Under the pieces are notes generated by a model. It did not search any database and had not been told where the DNA came from. It saw only the letters and a program-made list of their open reading frames with translations. Below, in pieces: positions 36,014 through 43,769 of a stretch of 64,000 bases of DNA (position 1 is its first letter; each line of letters begins with the position of its first letter). This stretch comes from Coriobacteriaceae bacterium. Its GTDB lineage: Bacteria; Actinomycetota; Coriobacteriia; Coriobacteriales; Coriobacteriaceae. The position numbers were made by a program, and so were the translations under genes. The DNA lies in assembly GCA_902399975.1 (NCBI GenBank), contig CABOHA010000003.1, positions 185,266 through 249,265 of the forward strand. The letters run 5' to 3'.

Positions 36014-38572
36014 TTACTTCCCAAAGACCTCTTCGGCGATACGAGCGCTCTCGGCGGCGTCCTTGGCGTAGTAGTCCGCACCGATCTGCTCGGCGTATTC
36101 GGGGGTGAGTACGGCGCCGCCCACGATGATCTTGACGCCCGGAACCTCGGCATGGAGCAACTTGATGGTCTCTTCCATGGCGACGACGGTGGTAGTCATA
36201 AGCGCCGAGAGGCCAACGAGCTTGATGTCGCGCTCCTGTACAGTCTTGAGCACCTCTTGCGGGTCGACGTCGCGGCCTAGGTCAAAGACGGTATAGCCGT
36301 AGTTATCGAGCAGCATCTTGACGATGTTCTTACCGATGTCGTGGATGTCGCCCTTGACGGTGGCCACGCAGATTTTGCCCTTGTCGGCAATCTCGCCGGC
36401 GGGCATCAGGCGCTTGATGGTGTCGAAGCCCACGCGCGCGGCCTCGGCCGAGGCCATGAGCTGCGGCAAGAAGAACTTACCCTGGTCAAAGAGGACGCCA
36501 ACCTCGTCGAGGGCGGGGATAAAGTGATTGTTGATGAGGTCCATGGCGTCGTGGTCTGCCAACAGGCGCTCGGTCTCGGCAGCGATCTCGCCTTTGCGGC
36601 CCGAGACGACCATGCGACGAATCGGGTCGTCGTTGCCGTCGGTGCCGGCGGTGCCAGCAGCGGGCACGGTGTCGGTCGATGCGGCCTGAGCTGCTGCCGG
36701 GTTTGCGGCAATCTTGTACGGATCGGTCCAGCCGGCGTAGCGCTCGATGTATCCGGTCGAGCCCTCGTCCTCAACGCTCAGGACGCGATAGCTGTAGACG
36801 GTATCCATAAAGCGCTTGGAGCCCGGGTTCATGATGGGGGCGTCCAGGCCCGCGCCAAAAGCGGCAGCCAAAAAGACTGAGCCCAGCAGCGGGCGGGCAG
36901 GCAGGCCAAAGCTGATGTTCGATACGCCGAGCGCGCATTTGACGCCCAGACGCTCCTTGCACAGGGACATGGCGCGTAGGATCTGCTCGGCCTGGCGTTG
37001 ATTGGTCGAGGCGGTCATGACCAGGCAGTCGATGAGGATACGGTCCGGGCCGATGCCGTAGCGGGCGGCCTCGGCCACGATGCGTTCGGCGATGGCAAAG
37101 CGGGCCTCGGCGGTATCGGGGATGCCGCCTTCGTCGAGCGTAAGGCCGACAACGTTGGTGCCGTAGTGGGCGACCAGCGGAAAGATCTCATCCATGATCT
37201 TTTGCTTGCCATTGACCGAGTTGATGATGGGCTTGCCAGCGTAGCGGCGCACGGCGGCCTCGACGGCTGCGGGGTCGGTGGAGTCAATCTGCAACGGCAA
37301 CAGCGTGGAGCCCTGGAGCTGTTCGGTCGCCTGTTGGATGATCTTGACCTCGTCGATCTCGGGCAGGCCCACGTTGACGTCCAGGATGTCGGCGCCCTGT
37401 TCCTGCTGGCTGATGCCCTGGCTCACGACGTAGTCCAGGTCGCCGTCGCGCAGGGCCTGCTGCAGGCGCTTTTTGCCGGTGGGGTTGATGCGCTCGCCGA
37501 TGACGGCAATCTTATGGCCGTCGCAGGGAAGGTCCACGACCGTCTGGGCGCTCGTGACCGACATACTGGGCTTGCGATGGCGTGGGCTGGGCGTGTGGTT
37601 GTCAATAAGCGTGCGTAGGGCCGCCATGTGCGCCGGCGTGGTGCCGCAGCAGCCGCCCACGACGCTTACGCCGTCCTCAATCATACCGGCGACGGCCACG
37701 GCGTACTCGGGCGCCTGGATATCAAAGACGGTGTTGCCGTCGTCGTCCACGTGGGGCAGTCCTGCGTTGGCCTGCACCATAACGGGCTTGTCCGTAACGG
37801 TGAGCATGCGAGCGGCGAGTCCTCGGAGCTCGGCCGGTCCCTGGCTGCAGTTGATGCCCAAAACGTCGGCGCCGATGGCATCGAGCGTGATGGCGGCAAC
37901 CTCGGGACTCGTGCCCAGGAAGGTGCGACCGTCTTCCTCAAAGGTCATGGTGGCAAAGACGGGCAGATCGGAGTTCTCGCGGCAGGCGAGGACGGCCGCC
38001 TTGATCTCGGCCAGGTCGGTCATGGTTTCGATAATAAAGAGGTCCACGCCCGCATTGACGCCGGCGCGCACTTCCTCGGCAAAGAGGTCATAGGCCTCGT
38101 CGAAGCTGAGGGTGCCCAGGGGGCGAAGCAGCGCACCGATGGGGCCGATGTCGCCGGCGACGTAATGGGCACCGGCCGCGCGGGCACAGGCGGCAGCGGC
38201 GGCAAAGACATCTGCCACGGTAGCGGCGCCATCGAGCTTGTGGGCGTTGGCGCCAAAGGTGTTGGCGGTGATCACGTCGCAGCCGGCCTCGACGTACTGT
38301 CGCTGAATGTCGGTAATGACCTGGGGCTCCTCAAAGTTGAGCAGCTCGGGCAGAGCGCCGGCCTTCATGCCGGCCGCCTGCAGCATGGTGCCCATGCCGC
38401 CGTCGAACAGCAGGTGTCCCGTGCCCTCGATGGCGGCGCGCAGGCGATCGTCCTTAACGCGAAGGTCGTCGATCGTGCGCGTCTTGTATGCAGCGTCATT
38501 GCGGCGTGCGGCATCAACGGGCGCCGCCAGCGCGGCGCCGTCCAGATCGTGAGTGATAAGCGGAGTAAACAT
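36014..38572 (-). CDS. metH: Cobalamin-dependent methionine synthase lacking the reactivation domain
   Basis: This 852-residue enzyme transfers a methyl group from methyltetrahydrofolate to homocysteine via B12. The homocysteine domain (about 45-335) has zinc cysteines in GINCSQGP and VVGGCCGTTP. The pterin domain (about 355-620) follows, then the B12 cap and Rossmann domain (about 640-852) with D742-x-H744-x-x-G, the lower axial ligand. The C-terminal SAM-dependent reactivation domain of long MetH is missing; a separate protein for it is encoded just upstream, 10 bases away. AGGAG precedes the ATG. Confidence 0.96.
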   Translation of the reverse strand: MFTPLITHDLDGAALAAPVDAARRNDAAYKTRTIDDLRVKDDRLRAAIEGTGHLLFDGGMGTMLQAAGMKAGALPELLNFEEPQVITDIQRQYVEAGCDVITANTFGANAHKLDGAATVADVFAAAAACARAAGAHYVAGDIGPIGALLRPLGTLSFDEAYDLFAEEVRAGVNAGVDLFIIETMTDLAEIKAAVLACRENSDLPVFATMTFEEDGRTFLGTSPEVAAITLDAIGADVLGINCSQGPAELRGLAARMLTVTDKPVMVQANAGLPHVDDDGNTVFDIQAPEYAVAVAGMIEDGVSVVGGCCGTTPAHMAALRTLIDNHTPSPRHRKPSMSVTSAQTVVDLPCDGHKIAVIGERINPTGKKRLQQALRDGDLDYVVSQGISQQEQGADILDVNVGLPEIDEVKIIQQATEQLQGSTLLPLQIDSTDPAAVEAAVRRYAGKPIINSVNGKQKIMDEIFPLVAHYGTNVVGLTLDEGGIPDTAEARFAIAERIVAEAARYGIGPDRILIDCLVMTASTNQRQAEQILRAMSLCKERLGVKCALGVSNISFGLPARPLLGSVFLAAAFGAGLDAPIMNPGSKRFMDTVYSYRVLSVEDEGSTGYIERYAGWTDPYKIAANPAAAQAASTDTVPAAGTAGTDGNDDPIRRMVVSGRKGEIAAETERLLADHDAMDLINNHFIPALDEVGVLFDQGKFFLPQLMASAEAARVGFDTIKRLMPAGEIADKGKICVATVKGDIHDIGKNIVKMLLDNYGYTVFDLGRDVDPQEVLKTVQERDIKLVGLSALMTTTVVAMEETIKLLHAEVPGVKIIVGGAVLTPEYAEQIGADYYAKDAAESARIAEEVFGK

Positions 38573-38582
38573 CGATGAGCTC

Positions 38583-39371
38583 CTAATGGCTGGAATAGCA
38601 GGTGGTGTGGGCGGCGCGGAAGCGACAGTGCTCGCGCATGCGGCAGATATTGCAGGTGGGGCGGCTCTGGGCGTCGTGGACCTCGCCGTCGAACAGACCG
38701 ATCACCGCGGTCACGCTCTTGGTGGGCATGAGCAGGCTGGTGGGTGTGACGGTAAGCCCGATGAGTCGCGTGGCGTTGAGTGCAGCCACGATTGAGCGCT
38801 GGGCCGTAAGCGGACAGTCGCCGTAGCCGGGACTGAAGCGCCAGTTACCGGCGAGTCCGTGTGCGGCGGCCGCAGCCTTGACCTGCTGGTCCATCTGCTC
38901 GACGGCGGCTTCTACATAGGCGGAGCATGCGGCGTCGAGCACGGCTCCCTCCAGGGGCTGCTGGGCTCCTGTGGTGCGCAGACGACGCTCTGCGCCCATG
39001 CCGAGTGTGCATGCCATGAGCGCGGCAAAGCGGGCGTCTTTGAGATGGCGATAGATATCGCGACCACGCAGCTCAACGTTGGTGCCGACCAAGCGAATGC
39101 AAGGCTCTCCCTGCTCGTCCACGCCCATGGCATCGATGGCAAATGCGCGGCGCACGCCACGGGGCTCAATGTCCAGTTCCAGACGCTCAACGACAAGCTC
39201 AATACGCTGCGACAGCTCGGGCTCAATCTGCTGACCGCCGTAGCCCAGATAGCGCAACATTTCGGCACGGTCGACGCGGGGATGGTGGGCATCATCGATA
39301 CGGTAGAGCGCCGGCGACGCAAGGTCAGCCGGCACTTCGACAGCGGTTGTATCGATGTGCGGTTTTTCCAT
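38583..39371 (-). CDS. Stand-alone methionine synthase activation-domain protein
   Basis: The 262-residue protein resembles the MetH reactivation domain. It has a RYLGYGGQQIEPEL segment and the FSPGYGDCPL motif that matches the SAM-binding RxxxGY-type region of MetH activation domains. A C-terminal Cys cluster (CNICRMREHCRF) could bind a metal. It lies between metF and metH, with its ATG overlapping the metF TAA. It probably helps re-methylate oxidised cobalamin on the truncated MetH, as proposed for split enzymes such as that of Thermotoga. Confidence 0.87.
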   Translation of the reverse strand: MEKPHIDTTAVEVPADLASPALYRIDDAHHPRVDRAEMLRYLGYGGQQIEPELSQRIELVVERLELDIEPRGVRRAFAIDAMGVDEQGEPCIRLVGTNVELRGRDIYRHLKDARFAALMACTLGMGAERRLRTTGAQQPLEGAVLDAACSAYVEAAVEQMDQQVKAAAAAHGLAGNWRFSPGYGDCPLTAQRSIVAALNATRLIGLTVTPTSLLMPTKSVTAVIGLFDGEVHDAQSRPTCNICRMREHCRFRAAHTTCYSSH

Positions 39372-40243
39372 TACCCCAGGCGCTCCATAATGGTCGCGGC
39401 GATTGCAGGACGATTCATAGTGTACAGGTGCAGACCGTCGGCGCCGTGCTCCTTGAGGTCGCAAAGCTGACGGGCGGCATAATCTACACCGGCTGCCTGC
39501 AGGCTCTCGGGGTCGTTCTCGTACTTGGCGAGAATCTTGATGACGGGGGAGGGCAGTGACGCGCCGCACATAAAGACCATGCGGCTGATCTGCGACTTGC
39601 CCATAAACGGCATGATACCTGCGGTAATGGGCACGGTGATGCCGGCCTTGTCGGCAAGCTCGCGAAAACGATAGAAGCACTCGTTATCAAAGAAGAGCTG
39701 CGTCACAAAGAAGCTCGCGCCGGCGTCCTGTTTTTGCTTGAGGTATTCGACCGAAGCGTTGAGGTCCTCACAGGCAATGTGGCCCTCGGGGTAGGCCGCG
39801 GCGCCCACACAAAAGCCGGCGTCGACAAGCTCGGGGATGAGGTCACGGGCGTAGGCGTAGTCCGAGGCGGGCTTGTCATCCTCGGTCGCGCCAGTGGGCA
39901 GATCACCGCGCAGGGCCAGGATGTTTTCTACGCCGGCGGAGCGGTATTCGTCGATCTTGGCGGCGATATCGGCGTGCGAGCGGCCCACGCAGGTAAGGTG
40001 CGCCACCGAGGGCGTATTGAATTCGCTCGTAATCATATGCGCGATGGGGGCGGTGGTGGCGCCGTTGCCCGAGCCGCCGGCAGAGCAGGTGACCGAGACA
40101 AAGCTCGGCGAAAGCTTGCACAGATTGCCTGCCACCTCGCGAGCCGTGTTGAGGGTAAGCTCGCCCTTGGGCGGGAACATCTCAAACGAAACGGGTGCGG
40201 TGCCCTGGGATGCTGCCTGCTTAAAAACCTCGTCGACGCGCAT
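39371..40243 (-). CDS. metF: Methylenetetrahydrofolate reductase
   Basis: The 290-residue flavoprotein reduces 5,10-methylene-THF to 5-methyl-THF, the methyl donor for MetH. It shows SFEMFPPKGE near the start (catalytic Glu), HLTCVGRS, LALRGDLP and QLFFDNECFY. The start at 40243 follows AAAGGAG. It is the first gene of a metF-activation-metH operon. Confidence 0.95.
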   Translation of the reverse strand: MRVDEVFKQAASQGTAPVSFEMFPPKGELTLNTAREVAGNLCKLSPSFVSVTCSAGGSGNGATTAPIAHMITSEFNTPSVAHLTCVGRSHADIAAKIDEYRSAGVENILALRGDLPTGATEDDKPASDYAYARDLIPELVDAGFCVGAAAYPEGHIACEDLNASVEYLKQKQDAGASFFVTQLFFDNECFYRFRELADKAGITVPITAGIMPFMGKSQISRMVFMCGASLPSPVIKILAKYENDPESLQAAGVDYAARQLCDLKEHGADGLHLYTMNRPAIAATIMERLG

Positions 40244-40382
40244 ATCGTGCTCCTTTAGATACGTAATAGTGTGATGTGTTGTAAGGATTCTACAGCACCA
40301 CTGTGTCACGGTGGAGTTTCACTCGCTATTCGGGGATACCAATCAAAGATGCCTTGCTATCGACATTCCCTATAGCAGAGCG

Positions 40383-40458
40383 GTCAATCTAGGATGGGGC
40401 TATAAAGACTGGTATCTGATGCGAAATACCAGTTAATAGAGCCCCATCCCAAATTGAC
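40383..40458. repeat. Long imperfect hairpin between metF and glnN
   Basis: GGATGGGGCT pairs with AGCCCCATCC-like sequence, ACTGGTAT with ATACCAGT, and GTCAAT with ATTGAC, forming a 76-bp structure with small bulges. It lies about 210 bp before glnN and 140 bp before metF. It does not match a SAM or glutamine riboswitch I know. The rest of the 426-bp divergent region has a GGCGGC-rich hairpin near 40515-40530. Confidence 0.65.
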
Positions 40459-40669
40459 TACCCTTAAACCATGGGGAGAGGTCTGCAATTTATACAGTTG
40501 ATTGGCTGTTGAGGGCGGCAACGCCGCCGCGATGCGGTAACCTCATTGATTGGTTTCGTGACAGCAACATAACGGTAATGTTGCGGAAACACGACGAGCC
40601 TAATCTATGACTCGTTCGTTAGTAATCAACACCGCTTCTCACGCGGTGCCGATACGAAGGGAGTTCCGT

Positions 40670-42757
40670 ATGGCCGAACTTACTGACCGCTTCGGGACCA
40701 TGGTGTTCTCTGAGGAAGTCATGAAGGACTACCTCCCCAAGGACATTTGGAAGCGCCTTGCTGCAACCCTCGAGGACGGTGAGCCGCTCGACCTGGATGT
40801 GGCCAACGCCGTTGCCCATGCCATGAAGGTCTGGGCCATCTCCAAGGGCGCGACACACTACGCGCACTGGTTCCAGCCGCTTTCGGGCATTACTTCCGAG
40901 AAGCACGACAGCTTCCTCGAGCCCAACCACGACGGCACCGCCATTACCAAGTTTACGGGCAAGAACCTCATCCAGGGCGAGCCCGATGCTTCCAGCTTCC
41001 CCAACGGCGGCCTGCGCGCCACCTTCGAGGCCCGTGGCTACACCGCTTGGGATCCCACCAGCCCCGCCTTTATCAAGGACGATGTCCTGTGCATCCCCAC
41101 GGCTTTCTGCTCCTACACGGGCGAGGCCCTGGACAAGAAGACCCCGCTGCTGCGTTCCATGACTGCGCTCTCGCGTGAGTCCAAGCGCGTTTTGGCGCTG
41201 TTTGGCAAGACCCCCAAGAAGGTCGTTCCTTCCGTGGGCGATGAGCAGGAGTACTTCCTGATCAAGAAGGACGCTTACCGCAAGCGCAGGGACCTGGTCA
41301 TCACCGGTCGCACCCTCTTTGGCGCTGCCCCCTGCAAGGGCCAGGAGCTCGAGGAGCACTACTTTGGCGCTATCCGCCCCACCGTCTCGGCCTATATGAA
41401 GGACCTGGACGATGAACTGTGGGCGCTTGGCATTCCTGCCAAGACCAAGCACAACGAGGTCGCTCCCTGCCAGCATGAGCTCGCCCCTGTCTACGGCGAG
41501 GTCAACGAGGCCATCGACCAGAATCTGGTCATGATGGAGAAGATGAAGCTCATCGCCTCCCGCCACGACTTGGTCTGCCTGCTGCACGAGAAGCCCTTCG
41601 AGGGCATCAACGGTTCGGGCAAGCACAACAACTGGTCGCTTGGCACCGAGTCCGAGAACCTGCTCGACCCGGGCGACACCCCGCTCGACAACCTGCAGTT
41701 CATCGTCTTCCTCACCGCGGTGATCGAGGCCGTCGATAACTATCAGGAACTCCTGCGTGCCTCCGTTGCCTCGGCCGGCAACGATCATCGTCTGGGCGCC
41801 AACGAGGCTCCTCCGGCGATTATGTCCATCTTCCTGGGCGACCAGCTTACCGAGGTCGTCGAGAAGATCATCGATGGCAAGGCTTCCGTCCACGCCACGC
41901 GCGGCGTGCTCGATCTGGGCGCTGATACCCTGCCCAAGCTGATGCAGGACAACACCGACCGCAACCGCACCTCCCCGTTCGCCTTCACCGGCAACAAGTT
42001 TGAGTTCCGTGCCTGCGGCTCCGAGCAGAATGTCTCTGACTCTAACCTGGTGCTCGACGCTGCCGTAGCCAAGTCGCTCAAGTCCTTCGCCGACGCACTC
42101 GAGGGTACGCCCGAGGACAAGTTCCAGGATGCCGCGCTCGAGTACTGCAAGAAGGTCCTGACCGATCATCAGCGCATCCTGTTCTCCGGCGACGGTTACT
42201 CTGACGAGTGGCCCGTCGAGGCCGAGAAGCGCGGCCTCGCCAACAACAAGACCACGGCCGACGCTCTGCCCGCCTTTGTTTCCGATAAGGCCATCGCGCT
42301 CTTTGAGGAGACGGGCGTTCTGACCCGCGCCGAGGCCCAGTGCCGCTACGACTGCAAGCTCGAGAAGTACAACAAGCTCATGAACATCGAGGCCACCACG
42401 ATGGTTCGCGAGGCGCGTCGTACCTATCGCCCGGTCATTACCGCCTATGCCACCAAGGTCGCTAAGGGCCTTGAGACTATTCGTGCCGCCGGTGCTGAGG
42501 CCGCTATGCAGTGCGAGCAGAACACGCTCAACAAGCTCTGCAACGGCATCACCACCATCAACGACTCCATCAAGGCGCTCGACGCCGTGCATCAGAAGGC
42601 CGAGGCTCTCGATGGCCAGGAGCAGGCCAACGTATACGCGCACGAGGTCGTTCCCGCTATGGATACGCTGCGTGCCGCCGTGGACGCAATGGAGGAGATC
42701 GTGGCCGCCGACTACTGGCCGGTTCCGACCTACGACGACATTCTGTTCTACGTGTAG
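40670..42757 (+). CDS. glnN: Glutamine synthetase type III
   Basis: This 695-residue enzyme assimilates ammonia onto glutamate. The length and the N-terminal [15 protein letters not shown] identify the type III (GlnN) class found in Bacteroidetes, Clostridia and some Coriobacteria rather than GlnA. Catalytic motifs include [33 protein letters not shown] and [23 protein letters not shown] 40670 follows AAGGGAG; the ATG at 40607 has no such site. It is monocistronic with its own terminator. Confidence 0.96.
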   Translation: MAELTDRFGTMVFSEEVMKDYLPKDIWKRLAATLEDGEPLDLDVANAVAHAMKVWAISKGATHYAHWFQPLSGITSEKHDSFLEPNHDGTAITKFTGKNLIQGEPDASSFPNGGLRATFEARGYTAWDPTSPAFIKDDVLCIPTAFCSYTGEALDKKTPLLRSMTALSRESKRVLALFGKTPKKVVPSVGDEQEYFLIKKDAYRKRRDLVITGRTLFGAAPCKGQELEEHYFGAIRPTVSAYMKDLDDELWALGIPAKTKHNEVAPCQHELAPVYGEVNEAIDQNLVMMEKMKLIASRHDLVCLLHEKPFEGINGSGKHNNWSLGTESENLLDPGDTPLDNLQFIVFLTAVIEAVDNYQELLRASVASAGNDHRLGANEAPPAIMSIFLGDQLTEVVEKIIDGKASVHATRGVLDLGADTLPKLMQDNTDRNRTSPFAFTGNKFEFRACGSEQNVSDSNLVLDAAVAKSLKSFADALEGTPEDKFQDAALEYCKKVLTDHQRILFSGDGYSDEWPVEAEKRGLANNKTTADALPAFVSDKAIALFEETGVLTRAEAQCRYDCKLEKYNKLMNIEATTMVREARRTYRPVITAYATKVAKGLETIRAAGAEAAMQCEQNTLNKLCNGITTINDSIKALDAVHQKAEALDGQEQANVYAHEVVPAMDTLRAAVDAMEEIVAADYWPVPTYDDILFYV

Positions 42758-42786
42758 AACGTAACCGACATATCGTCACGGTATTG

Positions 42787-42821
42787 AGCCGGGGTCCGCA
42801 TCGCGTGGGCCCCGGCTTTTT
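42787..42821 (+). terminator. Terminator after glnN
   Basis: AGCCGGGGTCC pairs with GGGCCCCGGCT, followed by TTTTT. Confidence 0.9.
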
Positions 42822-42881
42822 GTTTGCGAAGGACGCTTTGGATCCCGCTTTGCAACTGATTCGCCCACGCAATAAGGGGCC

Positions 42882-43100
42882 GTGGGCAAAAAACGTCAAA
42901 TATGAGTACTGTCACAAGCCCTGTAGCATTATCTTTTTGCAAAATATGCAGTGTTACGCAACATATGTCCAAGTACTTAGCTGATAAACGCCTGCAATTC
43001 CTCCGCCGTAGGACGCCTTGTGTCCAAATCGCCTTCTGATGGCATGAAATCGCTGTTACTAAATTGGTAACAGTACTCATATTTGCTGTTTTTTGCCCAC
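42882..43100. mobile_element. MITE-like element with 31-bp terminal inverted repeats
   Basis: Terminal inverted repeats at 42882-42912 and 43070-43100 (GTGGGCAAAAAACGTC...), differing at two positions, bound 219 bp. The interior has lower G+C than the surroundings, a GTTAC/GTAAC hairpin, and a short minus-strand frame ending DFMPSEGDLDTRRPTAEELQ (stop near 42977) that could be a remnant of a longer gene. No transposase is encoded. Non-autonomous mobility is inferred. Confidence 0.6.
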
Positions 43101-43124
43101 AGACTTTGCGATATGCCGGGATCC

Positions 43125-43224
43125 GCACCCTGTCGGATTCGAATCCCGGCATATCGGCAGCAAAAAAAGCCCGTCACCGCGAGGGCAAGGGGCTTCTCGA
43201 TTTAAATGGTGCCCCCAGCGGGAT
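43125..43224. repeat. Duplicated tRNA-Glu 3' flank, copy 1 with truncated tRNA end
   Basis: About 100 bp nearly identical to 43316-43413. Both contain GAATCCCGGC, a terminator-like AAGCCCG...GGGCTT hairpin and TCGATTTAAATGGTGCCCCC. Bases 43207-43224 repeat the last 18 bases of the tRNA-Glu gene, after which identity stops. A 14-bp palindrome (43109-43122 / 43143-43156) overlaps the left end. Confidence 0.75.
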
Positions 43225-43315
43225 ATCCGCGTGCGGCTGGCGCCGCCCGCCTTCGCTGCGTCGCTTCGCTCCTTGCGTGCTGCGCTGGGAAACGCTTGCG
43301 CGTTTCCTCAGCTTC

Positions 43316-43413
43316 GCACCCTGTCGGGTTCGAATCCCGGCGCATGTGCAGCAAAAAGCCCGCCACCGCGAGGGCAACGGGCTTCTCGATTTAAATGGTG
43401 CCCCCAGCGGGAT
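43316..43413. repeat. Duplicated tRNA-Glu 3' flank, copy 2 (intact gene)
   Basis: The second copy of the 100-bp block runs into the complete tRNA-Glu gene. On the minus strand it contains the tRNA's probable terminator, AAGCCCG...CGGGCTTTTT (43353-43384). Confidence 0.75.
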
Positions 43414-43472
43414 TCGAACCCGCGATATCCACCTTGAAAGGGTGGCGTCCTTGGCCGCTAGACGATGGGGAC
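43396..43472 (-). tRNA. tRNA-Glu (anticodon TTC)
   Basis: The minus strand folds as a cloverleaf: acceptor GTCCCCA/TGGGGGC, anticodon stem CCACC-CTTTCAA-GGTGG giving anticodon TTC, T-arm GCGGGTTCGAATCCCGC, and an encoded CCA end. 77 bases including CCA. Confidence 0.97.
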
Positions 43473-43572
43473 AGCGGGAAAGAGTATAGCAGACTTTTTT
43501 ATCTGTTCGCATATCGTTGGCAGATTGAAAAACCACCACACAGGAGGTGGCTTCTACTCCGATTTTTAAATA

Positions 43573-43707
43573 TCTCAATCTGTAACATCTGGGCGGGCAA
43601 ATCGGCTCTATCTGTTACAGATCGAGACAGACAGCGGGCGTCGGGACGAACATCTCGATCTGTAACAGTACGACAACTTTTAACGGTCTACCTGTTACAG
43701 ATCGAGA
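43573..43707. repeat. Twin 55-bp hairpins built on TCTCGATCTGTAACAG
   Basis: Unit 1 (43573-43627) and unit 2 (43653-43707) are the same length. Each has arms TCTCGATCTGTAACA and the complement around an unrelated loop of about 23-25 bases. Arms are perfect in unit 2 and have one mismatch in unit 1. They lie downstream of murT-gatD and upstream of tRNA-Glu. Confidence 0.82.
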
Positions 43708-43730
43708 CAAACTACCGTGGCGGGTCAAAA

Positions 43731-43762
43731 CCACCACAAAGGCGCCTGTCCCTTTGTGGTGG
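43731..43762. repeat. Palindrome, CACAAAGG family, after murT-gatD
   Basis: CCACCACAAAGG/CCTTTGTGGTGG with loop CGCCTGTC, 7 bases after the murT-gatD stop (minus strand); followed on that strand by TTTTGACCC. Confidence 0.8.
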
Positions 43763-43769
43763 CGGGTCG

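Noticed and set aside
35111..36280. Plus-strand frame of 389 codons opposite the UPF0210 and metH genes
   Set aside because: Shadow frame rich in Gly/Asp/Val with no recognisable motif, spanning two real genes.
40545..40600. GlnR-type operator before glnN
   Set aside because: GTGAC/ATAAC/GTTGC words at 11-base steps resemble GlnR boxes, but the key positions match poorly and the second half is out of phase.
40619..42643. 674-codon minus-strand open frame opposite glnN
   Set aside because: It lies fully antisense to a confidently identified glutamine synthetase and is an artefact of G+C-rich codon use.
43064..43489. Plus-strand frames across the tRNA-Glu repeat block
   Set aside because: Translation of duplicated non-coding and tRNA sequence; the same peptide appears twice because the DNA is duplicated.
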